A DNA stretch of 17,112 bases from Halovenus sp. (GCA_003551945.1 PUNZ01000061.1:1-17112), one strand, 5' to 3'; counted from the stretch's first letter, positions 1 to 7,374 are shown. Translations and numbers: made by a program. Notes: generated by a model not told the origin, from the sequence alone.

Positions 1-310
1 CGTTGAGCACGGAATTGTCGGTAAATTCAACGAGTGCGACAATTGAGTCCCAGAATAACACCGAAAGACCAATGACGCCTACTGCGGCAAGCACCTGAAA
101 GCCACGGACTGCTTTTCGTCGAGGGATTGAGTTATGATGGTCCACGTCGGGATAGATTGCCCCGACGAAGGTTGCCACTCCTGCCCCAAGTGCTGCCCCA
201 AGTGCAACAAACGGGTCCTCGAACAGATAGAACAATCCCCCAGCGACTGCGAGCGCGACCACAACGGCTCCGATTCGACCCCACCGTGAGTGGGTCGGAT
301 AATTAGGCAT
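1..310 (-). CDS. YdjM/DUF457-like putative membrane metal-dependent hydrolase (partial, N-terminal part)
   Basis: The reading frame opens with ATG at 308-310 and runs off the left edge of the window, so only about 103 N-terminal residues are visible. Two hydrophobic segments can be seen, at about residues 13-50 (probably a helical hairpin) and 72-92. Between them lies a motif reading IYPDVDHHNS. A Pro-Asp-x-Asp-His motif next to membrane helices, together with an early His (THSRWG, residues 6-11), resembles the YdjM/DUF457 family of membrane-associated putative metal-dependent hydrolases. The substrate of that family is not known. The start is supported by a TATA-like element at 331-340, about 27 nt upstream, which fits a leaderless transcript. 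The family assignment rests on short motifs only. That this is a membrane protein is much safer than the hydrolase label. Confidence 0.6.
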   Translation of the reverse strand, partial: MPNYPTHSRWGRIGAVVVALAVAGGLFYLFEDPFVALGAALGAGVATFVGAIYPDVDHHNSIPRRKAVRGFQVLAAVGVIGLSVLFWDSIVALVEFTDNSVLN

Positions 311-330
311 ACCATCTCTTTTTCCTCTGC

Positions 331-340
331 CGTATTATCC
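331..340 (-). promoter_or_regulatory. TATA-like element for the partial membrane protein gene
   Basis: On the minus strand this reads GGATAATACG. Its centre is about 27 nt from the ATG at 310, the spacing expected between an archaeal TATA box and a leaderless start. Seen by eye only. Confidence 0.4.
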
Positions 341-400
341 TTCTAGGTTCAGGATAGGTGCTTGATACGATTGGCTTGCTGTGTGGTGCTTCTGCTTACC

Positions 401-423
401 CATATATCCTATCTTGATATATG
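401..423. repeat. Perfect 8-bp inverted repeat with 7-nt spacer
   Basis: CATATATC (401-408) and GATATATG (416-423) are exact reverse complements separated by 7 nt. The element lies about 90 bp upstream of the partial membrane protein gene. It could be an operator for a dimeric regulator, a small AT hairpin, or chance in an AT-rich stretch. No function is shown. Confidence 0.5.
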
Positions 424-571
424 AAATGCCGGGCAGTCGAGAACCCCCGCATGCTATTCACAAGGTTCACTATTACTGACGGTTGGACTCAACGGAACTG
501 TGGTCATTGCGCTCAAACCACGTTCAGGGACTGTGAATTCAGGGATGGTGAAACGAAAGAACACCTGGCTG

Positions 572-1660
572 TTACTCCTCTGGGTCGAACGTCTCGCGGT
601 GAACGAGTTCTTCCTCATCATCCGTGATTGCGGTCACCACAACCTGGTCGCCATCAGGTTCGTACTGGACGGCCATCCACGAGTTTGCCCATCCACCGGG
701 TACATAGCCGGTATCGTCCGCTTCGATATCCTCTGGTTCCCACAAGCTGATTTCACCACCGGCAATCATTGATTCGGCTCTCACTAGGTTAGCTTCAATC
801 CCTGGCGAATCTGTGAGATAGACTCGTGCTTCCGGCAATTGCTCAAACTCACCATCTGGCTCTTCACCATCGCCTTCATCAGCCGGTCCGTGTAGTGGCT
901 CCGGGTCCCAGTCAATCTCCTCAACGACATCGTCATCTTCGTCAAAGACCTCCTCCTCAAACAGTTCCTCTGGGTCTTCAGGCGTTGTATCCTCTTCGGC
1001 CGCCCAGAAATATTTTAGCTCGTTGCCCTCGCTGACAAGAATCCAAACATCCGGTTCGTCTCTCGGCATGAGGCTGTCGGATTCATCTGTGTCCGGGTAG
1101 GAGAGTTCAACGTCTACGACGAAGGCGTGTCTGTCATCGATGACCGAATCAAGGTCGATTTCGGCAAACCAGAACTCGGCGTACTCCAGTTCGAGTATGT
1201 CTTCGGCGGTCGCCGAATCCGTCTTCACCTCTAATGACTCAAGTTCGGCTGGTGGGCCATCGGCATCAATCTCTAACTCCCAGTCTTCTTCAAGAATCTC
1301 CTCTAACTCTTCTGGCTCCGGCGGCTCAGCACCGCGCATCGCCTCGGCGACGGCTGCCTGCTCTTCTGCTGTCATCTCGTCCGGGTCACGCAGGCCGTCG
1401 GCTTCGAGTGCATCCGGGTGGATGGGGCTGTCGCTATGGACCGCATCCGCCATGGACTCGACGTCTTCCACTGCCAGCATCCGCTCAACGGTAGCTTCAG
1501 GGTCGAGCTCGTCGGGGTCACTGCTGTCAGTGTCCCCGTCGTCTTTCGTCTCGTCGTCATCCCCAGACAGGCAACCTGCCAGGAAAGTCGCTGCTGCTGT
1601 TCCTCCATAGAGAAGATACATCCGACGGCGCATAGCCGCTACTTTGGTAGTTTTGGACAT
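572..1660 (-). CDS. Acidic secreted lipoprotein with Tat-type signal
   Basis: The protein is 362 aa from the ATG at 1660, with an alternative ATG at 1633. The N-terminus carries an arginine cluster (RRRMYLL, residues 11-17), a short hydrophobic stretch, and a lipobox ending LAGC with Cys30. This is the usual arrangement of a haloarchaeal Tat-exported lipoprotein anchored outside the membrane. The mature part is extremely rich in Asp and Glu, including runs such as FEEEVFDEDDD. The middle has alternating beta-like segments. The last 90 or so residues (VYLTDSPG to the end) look like a compact beta domain, faintly like the C-terminal part of haloarchaeal type IV pilins, but that resemblance is weak. 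I do not recognise a named family and assign no function. The start at 1660 lies closer to the AT tract at 1695-1705. The start at 1633 would place the arginines at the very N-terminus, and both keep the signal intact. Confidence 0.75.
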   Translation of the reverse strand: MSKTTKVAAMRRRMYLLYGGTAAATFLAGCLSGDDDETKDDGDTDSSDPDELDPEATVERMLAVEDVESMADAVHSDSPIHPDALEADGLRDPDEMTAEEQAAVAEAMRGAEPPEPEELEEILEEDWELEIDADGPPAELESLEVKTDSATAEDILELEYAEFWFAEIDLDSVIDDRHAFVVDVELSYPDTDESDSLMPRDEPDVWILVSEGNELKYFWAAEEDTTPEDPEELFEEEVFDEDDDVVEEIDWDPEPLHGPADEGDGEEPDGEFEQLPEARVYLTDSPGIEANLVRAESMIAGGEISLWEPEDIEADDTGYVPGGWANSWMAVQYEPDGDQVVVTAITDDEEELVHRETFDPEE

Positions 1661-1694
1661 AAATGGCCTGCACAGTTTCAGCACCTGTGCCCCG

Positions 1695-1705
1695 GCGTTT
1701 TTTAG
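1695..1705. promoter_or_regulatory. AT tract acting as probable shared divergent promoter element
   Basis: CGTTTTTTAGG is the only AT-rich block in the 67-bp gap between the divergent lipoprotein and methyltransferase genes. Read on the plus strand, its centre is about 27 nt before the methyltransferase ATG (1728), which suggests a leaderless start. Read on the minus strand, it would give a leader of about 12 nt for the lipoprotein ATG at 1660. Confidence 0.35.
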
Positions 1706-1727
1706 GATTGACGTGGACGGGTCTAAT

Positions 1728-2354
1728 ATGGTTGACAAACAAACCGTTCGCGACGGATATGATGTGGCCGCTGAAGCGTATGTGCGCGAACGGTCATTCG
1801 ACGAACCCGAACAGCAGCTTTTCGAACGGTTTCTCGATTCGCTTGTAGCTGACCCGCTCGTTCTCGATGCCGGTTGTGGTGCAGGGATGCCCATTCTTGA
1901 ACGGCTCGTTGACCGATTCGACGAGCACTCCACCATCGGCCTGGATTTCTCTTCGAGACAGCTCGCGCTTGCAAAGGAACGTTTCGGAGCCACACCGCTC
2001 GTGGCTGGTGATATGGCACAACTTCCAATTGCAGAGTCAACGCTTGATGCCGTTGTCGCCTTTTATTCGCTCATTCACCTGCCCGAATCACAACATCAAC
2101 AGGCGCTTGCTGAATTTTCACGGGTTCTTCGACCTGGTGGACGACTCTTGGTTTCAGAGGGGACTGACCAGTGGGAGGGTCGGAATGACGATTGGCTTGC
2201 AGCGGGTGCTGAAATGGAGTGGCATATTGCCGGTGCCACAGCCACCAGAGAACATCTCCGAACGACCGGCTTTCACATCGAGCGTGAACTGGAGGTCTCA
2301 GACGTCCTTGTCGACGGCGAGTCATGGGTCTTTTTCGAGGCGCTCAACCGGTGA
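1728..2354 (+). CDS. Class I SAM-dependent methyltransferase
   Basis: The 208-aa protein has the Rossmann methyltransferase layout. Motif I (VLDAGCGAG, about residues 45-53) binds S-adenosylmethionine. An acidic residue ends strand 2 (IGLDFS, 70-75), motif II-like VAGDMAQLP lies at 92-100, motif III-like LDAVVAFYSLIHLP at 106-119, and RVLRPGGRLLVSE at 132-144. This resembles the UbiE/Methyltransf_11 class. The C-terminal third is acidic and gives no clue to the substrate, so the methyl acceptor is unknown. The ATG at 1728 is preferred over the in-frame upstream start at 1644: homology begins there, it lies about 27 nt from the AT tract, and the upstream codons would overlap the divergent lipoprotein start. 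The gene converges on uvrC with 41 bp between them. Confidence 0.85.
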   Translation: MVDKQTVRDGYDVAAEAYVRERSFDEPEQQLFERFLDSLVADPLVLDAGCGAGMPILERLVDRFDEHSTIGLDFSSRQLALAKERFGATPLVAGDMAQLPIAESTLDAVVAFYSLIHLPESQHQQALAEFSRVLRPGGRLLVSEGTDQWEGRNDDWLAAGAEMEWHIAGATATREHLRTTGFHIERELEVSDVLVDGESWVFFEALNR

Positions 2355-2371
2355 TGTTCCATCCGTAACCC

Positions 2372-2386
2372 GTTTGTCTTTTCTTC
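2372..2386 (+). terminator. T-rich stretch, possible terminator of the methyltransferase gene
   Basis: GTTTGTCTTTTCTTC lies about 20 nt after the methyltransferase stop. Archaeal termination is often driven by short T-rich tracts without a hairpin. It lies in the gap shared with the convergent uvrC gene. Confidence 0.3.
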
Positions 2387-2395
2387 GACCGCGAC

Positions 2396-4138
2396 TCAGG
2401 ATAACCGCTCGATAATCCGCTCTGCGGTCGTCTCACCGATGCCCGGTACCTCGGTTAACTCCGCTTTTGAGACCGCTTTCACGCCATCAACGCTGCCAAA
2501 TCGCTGGAGAAGGCGCGACCGCATCTGTGGTCCGACCCCTTCGATTTCATCAAGTGGCGTCGAGACCTCATCTCGGAGTATCTCGTGATACTGGACCGCA
2601 AAGCGGTGCGATTCATCTCGCACGCGCTGGAGCAACTGAAGCTGTGGCGTCTCTGTCCCCCAGTCGTAGGTTCGTTCCGGCGTGATGACCCGCTCTTCTG
2701 CCTTTGCGAGTGCGATTGTGGGTACCTGCCAGCCAGTTTCTTCGAGCGCATTCAGTGCAGCGTTCAATTGGCCTTCCCCACCATCGATGAGAAGCAGGTC
2801 CGGGTCTGGGCGCTCATCGCGGCCGGAAACGGCTCGCTCGGCCCGCCAGCGAATCAGTTCAAACATATTGCCGTAATCGTCGTTTCGCTCGGTCAGCTTC
2901 TTCCGTCGGTAGTCGCGCTTTTCAGGTTCGCCGCCGACAAACGTGACGTTGCTTCCGACGACTGCTCGCCCGTGGCTGTGGCTGACATCGAAGCCCTCGA
3001 TCCGGTCCGGAGCGGGCATCTCAAGTGCGCGTCCTAACGCCCGTACCGGATTTTCGTTCCGCTCGACTCGGCTTGCGTTTTTGAGTGCCAACTCGACCAG
3101 TGTTGCTTCTCGCCCGGCAGCCGGGACTCGAAGCGCTACACCCGCGTTCTCAAGCCAAGACTCAAGCCCGTCACCAACCGGCTGCTCTGGGCACAAAATC
3201 ACATCTGGTAGTTCCCGTTCTGCGTAATACTGGGGTAAAAAGGCCCCGAGCACTTCGCCGGCATCTGTCGTGCCATCAGGCGCGGCAAGGGTATGTTGCT
3301 CGCGCTCGACCAGTTGTCCGCGCTCAGCACGCAGGAGAGCGACTGTTGGCTCGCCGCCAGCCAGCGAGATGCCGATAACATCGGTCCGTCTTGCGGTCTG
3401 TTCGGCGCTCGAAACCGCAGTATCGCTGCGTTCGTGGAGGCGCTCGACAGCAGCAACCGCATCCCGGCGATTCGCCGCGCGTTCGAAAGCACCGTCCTGT
3501 GCGGCAGCCTCCATCTCTTGTCTGAGTGGCCCGGCCAGAATACCGGTTTCACCGCCGAAAAACCGTTCAACTGCTTCGACATCTTCGCCATAGGCGTTGG
3601 CGCTAATCTCTCCCGTACAGGGGGCTGTGCAGAGTCCAATATCGTAATCCAGACACGGCCGGTCACGGCCAGCGTATTTGTGGTCTGAACATCCCCGCAA
3701 TCCGTAGACTTCACGCACGGCCTTGACGACCGCTTCGAGGTCCCCTTTGTTTGTGTACGGGCCAAAGACGGTCGAACCGGTTTCCGGGTCGCGAGTGATA
3801 CGAATCTGTGGCACGGGATGGTCAGTCAATTCAACGAGCGGGTAGGACTTGTCGTCTTTCAGGCGAACATTGTACCGCGGACGATGGCGTTTGATAAGAT
3901 TCGCCTCAAGCAGGAGTGCTTGCGATTCGGTGTCGGTGACGGCAATTTCGATGTCGACCGCCCGTTCGACCATCTGTCGAATTCGCTCGCTCCGTGGGTC
4001 AGTGTACGAGCGCACCCGGTCGCGGATGTCAACGGCTTTCCCGACATACAACACCCGGTCGCTCTCGCCGAGAAACTGGTAGACACCGGGCTGTTTGGGA
4101 AGCTCAGTTGCTCGTTCGCGCACCCGCTTTGCATCCAT
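2396..4138 (-). CDS. uvrC: Excinuclease ABC subunit C (UvrC)
   Basis: UvrC makes the two incisions flanking bulky DNA lesions in nucleotide excision repair, after UvrA and UvrB find the damage. The 580-aa protein has every expected part. The GIY-YIG nuclease covers about residues 15-85, with GVY at 18-20, LYVGKA at 30-35 and the metal-binding Glu at about 78. Four cysteines (150, 162, 170, 174) lie in the linker in the PCLxYxIxxCxAPC arrangement. The UVR motif that contacts UvrB is at about 203-235. The RNase H-like nuclease follows, with catalytic Asp in GFDVSHSHG (Asp384) and LLLIDGGEGQ (Asp452) and the RDESHRFA segment (507-514). Helix-hairpin-helix repeats close the protein (IEGVGP and VPGIGE, about 532-578). 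The length is typical and nothing is broken. Haloarchaea are known to carry the bacterial Uvr system. No uvrA or uvrB is in the window. Confidence 0.97.
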   Translation of the reverse strand: MDAKRVRERATELPKQPGVYQFLGESDRVLYVGKAVDIRDRVRSYTDPRSERIRQMVERAVDIEIAVTDTESQALLLEANLIKRHRPRYNVRLKDDKSYPLVELTDHPVPQIRITRDPETGSTVFGPYTNKGDLEAVVKAVREVYGLRGCSDHKYAGRDRPCLDYDIGLCTAPCTGEISANAYGEDVEAVERFFGGETGILAGPLRQEMEAAAQDGAFERAANRRDAVAAVERLHERSDTAVSSAEQTARRTDVIGISLAGGEPTVALLRAERGQLVEREQHTLAAPDGTTDAGEVLGAFLPQYYAERELPDVILCPEQPVGDGLESWLENAGVALRVPAAGREATLVELALKNASRVERNENPVRALGRALEMPAPDRIEGFDVSHSHGRAVVGSNVTFVGGEPEKRDYRRKKLTERNDDYGNMFELIRWRAERAVSGRDERPDPDLLLIDGGEGQLNAALNALEETGWQVPTIALAKAEERVITPERTYDWGTETPQLQLLQRVRDESHRFAVQYHEILRDEVSTPLDEIEGVGPQMRSRLLQRFGSVDGVKAVSKAELTEVPGIGETTAERIIERLS

Positions 4139-4261
4139 CAGTCAGTCGTTAGCGAGCCAGTGGTTTGAGAACACCGTTCTAGCCGACAGCGCAGCTCGCC
4201 AGTGTGACACGATTGCAAGAAAACGAAGACCGTATGAGGAACCTGTTCGTTACTATTGCCA

Positions 4262-4822
4262 ATGAGCGACGAGCTGGAACTCGAACACGAAAATGCAAAG
4301 CAGGACGTTATTGCAGTTGACGCAGACGACAACGAGGAGGGGCTTGTCAATCGGTTGGAAGCCCACACCGGTGACGGTATTCGCCATCGGGCGTTTACGA
4401 CCCTGCTGTTTGACGAGGACGGCCATATTCTCCTAGCCCAACGCAGCCCCGAGAAACGGCTGTGGGATACCTACTGGGATGGAACGGTCGCTTCACACCC
4501 TGTCGAAGGCGAAACGCAGGTTGAGGCCGCTCAGAAACGACTGGAGGAAGAGCTTGGCATCACGCCCGACCAATACGACGAACTCACCGTCACTGACCGG
4601 TTCGAATACAAGCGATATTACCACGATATAGGCGTCGAACACGAAGTCTGTGCGGTGTTGCAGGCCACGCTTTCCGACACAAGCCTTGACCCTGACCCTG
4701 AAGAGGTCGGCGGCGTCCTCTGGGCACCTTATGACCGACTGTATGAGAATCCACGTTGGTACCGCCAACTCCGACTCTGCCCGTGGTTCGAGATTGCGAT
4801 GCGTCGGGACTTCGACCAATAG
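4262..4822 (+). CDS. idi: Isopentenyl-diphosphate isomerase-like Nudix protein (type 1), catalytic Cys replaced
   Basis: Type 1 IDI interconverts isopentenyl and dimethylallyl diphosphate, feeding archaeal lipid and carotenoid synthesis. The 186-aa protein matches the family in order. Metal-binding His residues are in EAHTGDGIRHRAF (35 and 42). KRLWDTYWDGTVASHP (65-80) is the active-site loop, the Nudix-type helix GETQVEAAQKRLEEELG is at 83-99, EHEVC with Glu126 and Glu128 at 126-130, and CPWFEIAM with the conserved Trp at 173-180. Where E. coli Idi has Cys67 (NSVCGHP), this protein has Ala77 (GTVASHP). His79, both Glu and Trp175 remain. The loss is read directly from codon GCT. The enzyme may use altered chemistry, or it may be another Nudix enzyme. 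The ATG at 4262 is chosen over TTG at 4256; a weak TATG element at 4233-4236 is about 27 nt upstream. Confidence 0.82.
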   Translation: MSDELELEHENAKQDVIAVDADDNEEGLVNRLEAHTGDGIRHRAFTTLLFDEDGHILLAQRSPEKRLWDTYWDGTVASHPVEGETQVEAAQKRLEEELGITPDQYDELTVTDRFEYKRYYHDIGVEHEVCAVLQATLSDTSLDPDPEEVGGVLWAPYDRLYENPRWYRQLRLCPWFEIAMRRDFDQ

Positions 4823-4865
4823 CGGGGAGAACGACTGATTATTTCTGAGATTGTCGGTAGCTTGC

Positions 4866-5216
4866 TTACGGATTTGGTGACTGTGAGCGGACGGCCGCCC
4901 AGACTGCTGTCAGCCCGAGTAAGATTGCCGGGAGCATCGGAAAGACGATGAATGCCTGTCGCTGTGAAAACCCGATTGCGCTGATAAACCAGTGGGCTTC
5001 CGGAATGTAGAGCACAAACAAGGGAACCACGACAAACGAGACAAACACAACGCCAACAAGTAGCCAGCCTCGCCAGTCAAGGTCATCTCTCCTTTCCATC
5101 GTCGCTGGCTGACCCGTCTGGACGCTCCCGCCAGGCAACTGGTTTTCATCGCCCGGAGTAAGCGTGGGGTCTTCAACCGGGGTTGAATCGTTTGCCTTCG
5201 TTGTGTTATCGTTCAT
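4866..5216 (-). CDS. Small two-helix membrane protein of unknown function
   Basis: The 116-aa protein starts at the ATG at 5216. An in-frame upstream ATG at 5228 is possible but would overlap the end of the dehydrogenase gene. The first 45 residues are polar, rich in Thr, Pro, Asp and Asn, and look disordered. Two hydrophobic segments follow, at about 51-71 and 86-109, joined by a loop IPEAHWFISAIGFSQ. No family is recognised. The start codon lies one nucleotide beyond the stop of the MDR dehydrogenase, so the two are almost certainly co-transcribed and may be translationally coupled. The TM-loop-TM shape suggests an inner membrane accessory protein, but no partner is proven. Confidence 0.72.
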   Translation of the reverse strand: MNDNTTKANDSTPVEDPTLTPGDENQLPGGSVQTGQPATMERRDDLDWRGWLLVGVVFVSFVVVPLFVLYIPEAHWFISAIGFSQRQAFIVFPMLPAILLGLTAVWAAVRSQSPNP

Positions 5217-5217
5217 G

Positions 5218-6264
5218 TTAGGCGTCATAGAGGCTGTCCGGGATGACAACGACTTTCCCAAATCCTTCGCGTTCTTCGAGCATTTCGTGAGCGCGTTCGG
5301 TCTCGCTCATCGGCAAGGTATCACGAATCCGGGGCTCGAACGCCCCATCCCACACCAGGTCAAGTACTTCCGTCGCCTCGCTTGGGGTTGCCATCGTCGA
5401 GCCGATAATCTCTAGCTGGTTCCAGAAGATGCGGTTGATATCTGTCTCCGGATTTGGACCGGTCGTGGCACCGCATGTAACGAGCCGCCCGCCTTTGGTG
5501 AGGCTCTTGAGTGAATCCTGCCAGGTCTGTGCGCCGATGTGGTCAACAACCATATCGACTCCCCGACCATCGGTTAACTCTCGAATCTTACTGGCGAAAT
5601 TCTCTTCCTCGTAGTTAATGACGTGGTCAGCACCAACTTCTTTCGCGTACTCGAGTTTCTCTTCGCTGCTTGCGGTCGCATAGACCGTCGCTCCTGCGTG
5701 GTCGGCAATCTGGACGGCTGCGTGCCCAACGCCGCCGCTTGCACCGAGGACCAGTACGTCTTCCCCCGGCGTGAGTCGTCCTCGTGAGATGAGCATCCGC
5801 CAGGCGGTTTGGAAGACCAGCGGCGCAGCGGCGGCCGTTTCCCAGTCGACGTGTTCCGGTACTGGTGTGAGATTCTTCTCGGGAAGGGCGGCATACTCGG
5901 AGTGGACGCCACGGATATGCTCGCCAATCAGGTGGTAGCGTGGCGAAAGCGTTTGGTCGCCATCGTTTGCGAACTCGTAGTGGTCGCCACCTTTGCCGGC
6001 GAGGACGGCAACGCGGTCGCCTTCCTCGAAGCGGGTGGCTCCGGGTCCAGTCTCGACAACGACGCCTGCTCCATCACTCCCGGGGATATGTGGCATCTCA
6101 AGTTCGAGCCCCGGAAGGCCACGGCGCGTCCAAATGTCGAGATGGTTCAGCGCGGCGGCCTTGATTTCGACTAACACCTCCCCCTCGCCTGGCTCAGGGT
6201 CTGGGAAGTTACCGTACTCGATAACGCTGCGGTCACCGTGCTCGCTGAACTGAACAGCCTTCAT
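5218..6264 (-). CDS. MDR-family oxidoreductase, quinone-oxidoreductase/zinc-dehydrogenase-like, without zinc cysteines
   Basis: The 348-aa medium-chain dehydrogenase/reductase probably reduces a carbonyl or quinone substrate with NAD(P)H. The GroES-like half includes LNHLDIWTRRG (39-49) and PHIPGSDGAGVV (58-69). The Rossmann half has the nucleotide-binding motif GASGGVGHAAVQ (174-185). In zinc-dependent relatives the loop before IGEH carries four structural Cys. Here the matching stretch (about 93-110) contains none, and the usual catalytic Cys before His41 is Asn40. His41 remains. The only Cys in the protein is in VTCGA (264). The start at 6264 matches the usual family N-terminus MKAVQ. An ATG at 6291 would add nine residues and lies about 27 nt from a TTAAAC element (6315-6320), so the longer form is possible. 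The small membrane protein gene follows after 1 nt. Confidence 0.88.
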   Translation of the reverse strand: MKAVQFSEHGDRSVIEYGNFPDPEPGEGEVLVEIKAAALNHLDIWTRRGLPGLELEMPHIPGSDGAGVVVETGPGATRFEEGDRVAVLAGKGGDHYEFANDGDQTLSPRYHLIGEHIRGVHSEYAALPEKNLTPVPEHVDWETAAAAPLVFQTAWRMLISRGRLTPGEDVLVLGASGGVGHAAVQIADHAGATVYATASSEEKLEYAKEVGADHVINYEEENFASKIRELTDGRGVDMVVDHIGAQTWQDSLKSLTKGGRLVTCGATTGPNPETDINRIFWNQLEIIGSTMATPSEATEVLDLVWDGAFEPRIRDTLPMSETERAHEMLEEREGFGKVVVIPDSLYDA

Positions 6265-6359
6265 ACCTGCTAGTGTGGGTGTGAGACGCATAGATTTGTT
6301 GATGTCTGCATCCCGTTTAACTCCACACAATACCATTTCCTATCGCACTATGTGATTTA

Positions 6360-7352
6360 TCAGTCCCAGGCTTCACTTGCCGGCGTCGCCGGTAGTGACT
6401 GGCCGTACCCCTTCTCTACGGCCCGCTCGTACAGCATCGTCGCAGCGGCGACCGTTTCGATAGCCGTGCCACCGCTGTCAAAGAGCGTAATCTCGTCCGG
6501 ACTGGTTCGGCCGGGAACTGTCCCTGCAACCACCTCGCCCAGTTCGGCGTGCAGATGTCCGTCCTCAATTACCCCCTGTTCAAGCGCATGGCGATAGGCA
6601 CCGGCATCCTGGTCGATGCGAGCACGGAGGTCAAGCACGTACGTCGAGCGGGCAACGGTCGTTGCATCGACCTCCCGCTTTTTCGGATGATACTGCCCCA
6701 TCGCGGTGACGTGCGTTCCTGGTTCGAGCAACTCACCATCAAAGACCGGTTCATCGGCGGTGGTTGCGGTAATGACGATATCGGCTCCCTCTATCGCTGC
6801 TGCGCTTGACTGAACGGGTTGCACGGCCGCATCCAGTTCGTCGTCCATCTCCTGAGCAAAGGACTCACGTGATTCGGGGGTTGGTGAGTAGACCGCAACT
6901 GAGTCGAGGTCACGGACGGTCGCCGTTGCCCGTAACTGTCCACGGGCCTGCGTCCCGCTGCCGATAATCCCGACGTGTGATGCATCCGCTCGTGCGAGTT
7001 CGTCGACCGCGACAGCGCCCGCTGCCCCCGTCTTGTAGGGGTTCATCCCTGCACCATCGACCAACGCGAGCGGTTCCCCGGTCTCAGCGTCGAACAACGG
7101 CAATGCAAAGTGGGCATCGTTACTCCCGAAGCCGGCACTGTAGGTGTAGCCTCCCATCGTTCCGGTCTCGGGCAGAATGGCGATGTAGCTCGTGAGAAAG
7201 CCCGGTGGGTCGGCGTTGCCGAGTCTGGTCCGCGGCTCCGTCGGTGCACCCTCTCCTCGCTGGCGGTACCCCTCGCGGACGACAGCCACGTAATCCGCTG
7301 GCGATGCAAGCCCAGCCAGTTCCTCGCTCGTCAAGTAGGTGTACTCTGTCAT
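6360..7352 (-). CDS. Ornithine cyclodeaminase / mu-crystallin family protein
   Basis: The 330-aa protein belongs to the family of ornithine cyclodeaminases, archaeal alanine dehydrogenases and imine reductases. Visible marks are the NAD(P) site GIIGSGTQARGQL (128-140), TGEPLALVDG (91-100), the Asp in STYVLDLRARIDQDAG (Asp241), and the family signature DEITLFDSGGTAIET (286-300). The usual substrate-binding Lys in the strand before the LP-F-D-TG segment appears absent: this region reads MGGYTYSAGFG (66-76). The RTAAA-type segment reads YKTGAAG (106-112), with Lys in place of Arg. The substrate therefore cannot be read from homology. Alanine dehydrogenase, cyclodeaminase or imine reductase remain possible. 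The ATG is about 27 nt from a TATA-like CAATTAAGG. The MDR gene follows on the same strand after 95 nt. Confidence 0.88.
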   Translation of the reverse strand: MTEYTYLTSEELAGLASPADYVAVVREGYRQRGEGAPTEPRTRLGNADPPGFLTSYIAILPETGTMGGYTYSAGFGSNDAHFALPLFDAETGEPLALVDGAGMNPYKTGAAGAVAVDELARADASHVGIIGSGTQARGQLRATATVRDLDSVAVYSPTPESRESFAQEMDDELDAAVQPVQSSAAAIEGADIVITATTADEPVFDGELLEPGTHVTAMGQYHPKKREVDATTVARSTYVLDLRARIDQDAGAYRHALEQGVIEDGHLHAELGEVVAGTVPGRTSPDEITLFDSGGTAIETVAAATMLYERAVEKGYGQSLPATPASEAWD

Positions 7353-7374
7353 AGTGGCCTGTTCGTGAGCAATT

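Larger units (their letters stand above)
311..571. other. Gene-poor intergenic stretch with an AT-rich dyad
   Basis: This 261-base gap lies upstream of the partial membrane protein gene and downstream of the lipoprotein gene, both on the minus strand. It holds the TATA-like element at 331-340 and a perfect inverted repeat at 401-423. A 68-codon plus-strand frame (421-627) starts inside the repeat. It overlaps the lipoprotein gene end and shows no recognisable domain or acidic bias, so I do not call it a gene. Confidence 0.5.

Noticed and set aside
421..627. Plus-strand 68-codon frame starting inside the dyad, with a CxxC-like NCGHC
   Set aside because: It overlaps the end of the lipoprotein gene on the other strand, lacks the acidic composition of its neighbours, has no recognisable domain, and its start lies only about 17 nt from the nearest AT element.
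1661..1993. Extended 473-codon version of the lipoprotein beginning at 1993
   Set aside because: The extra 111 residues are Ser/Arg-rich shadow of the divergent methyltransferase gene and would bury the signal peptide.
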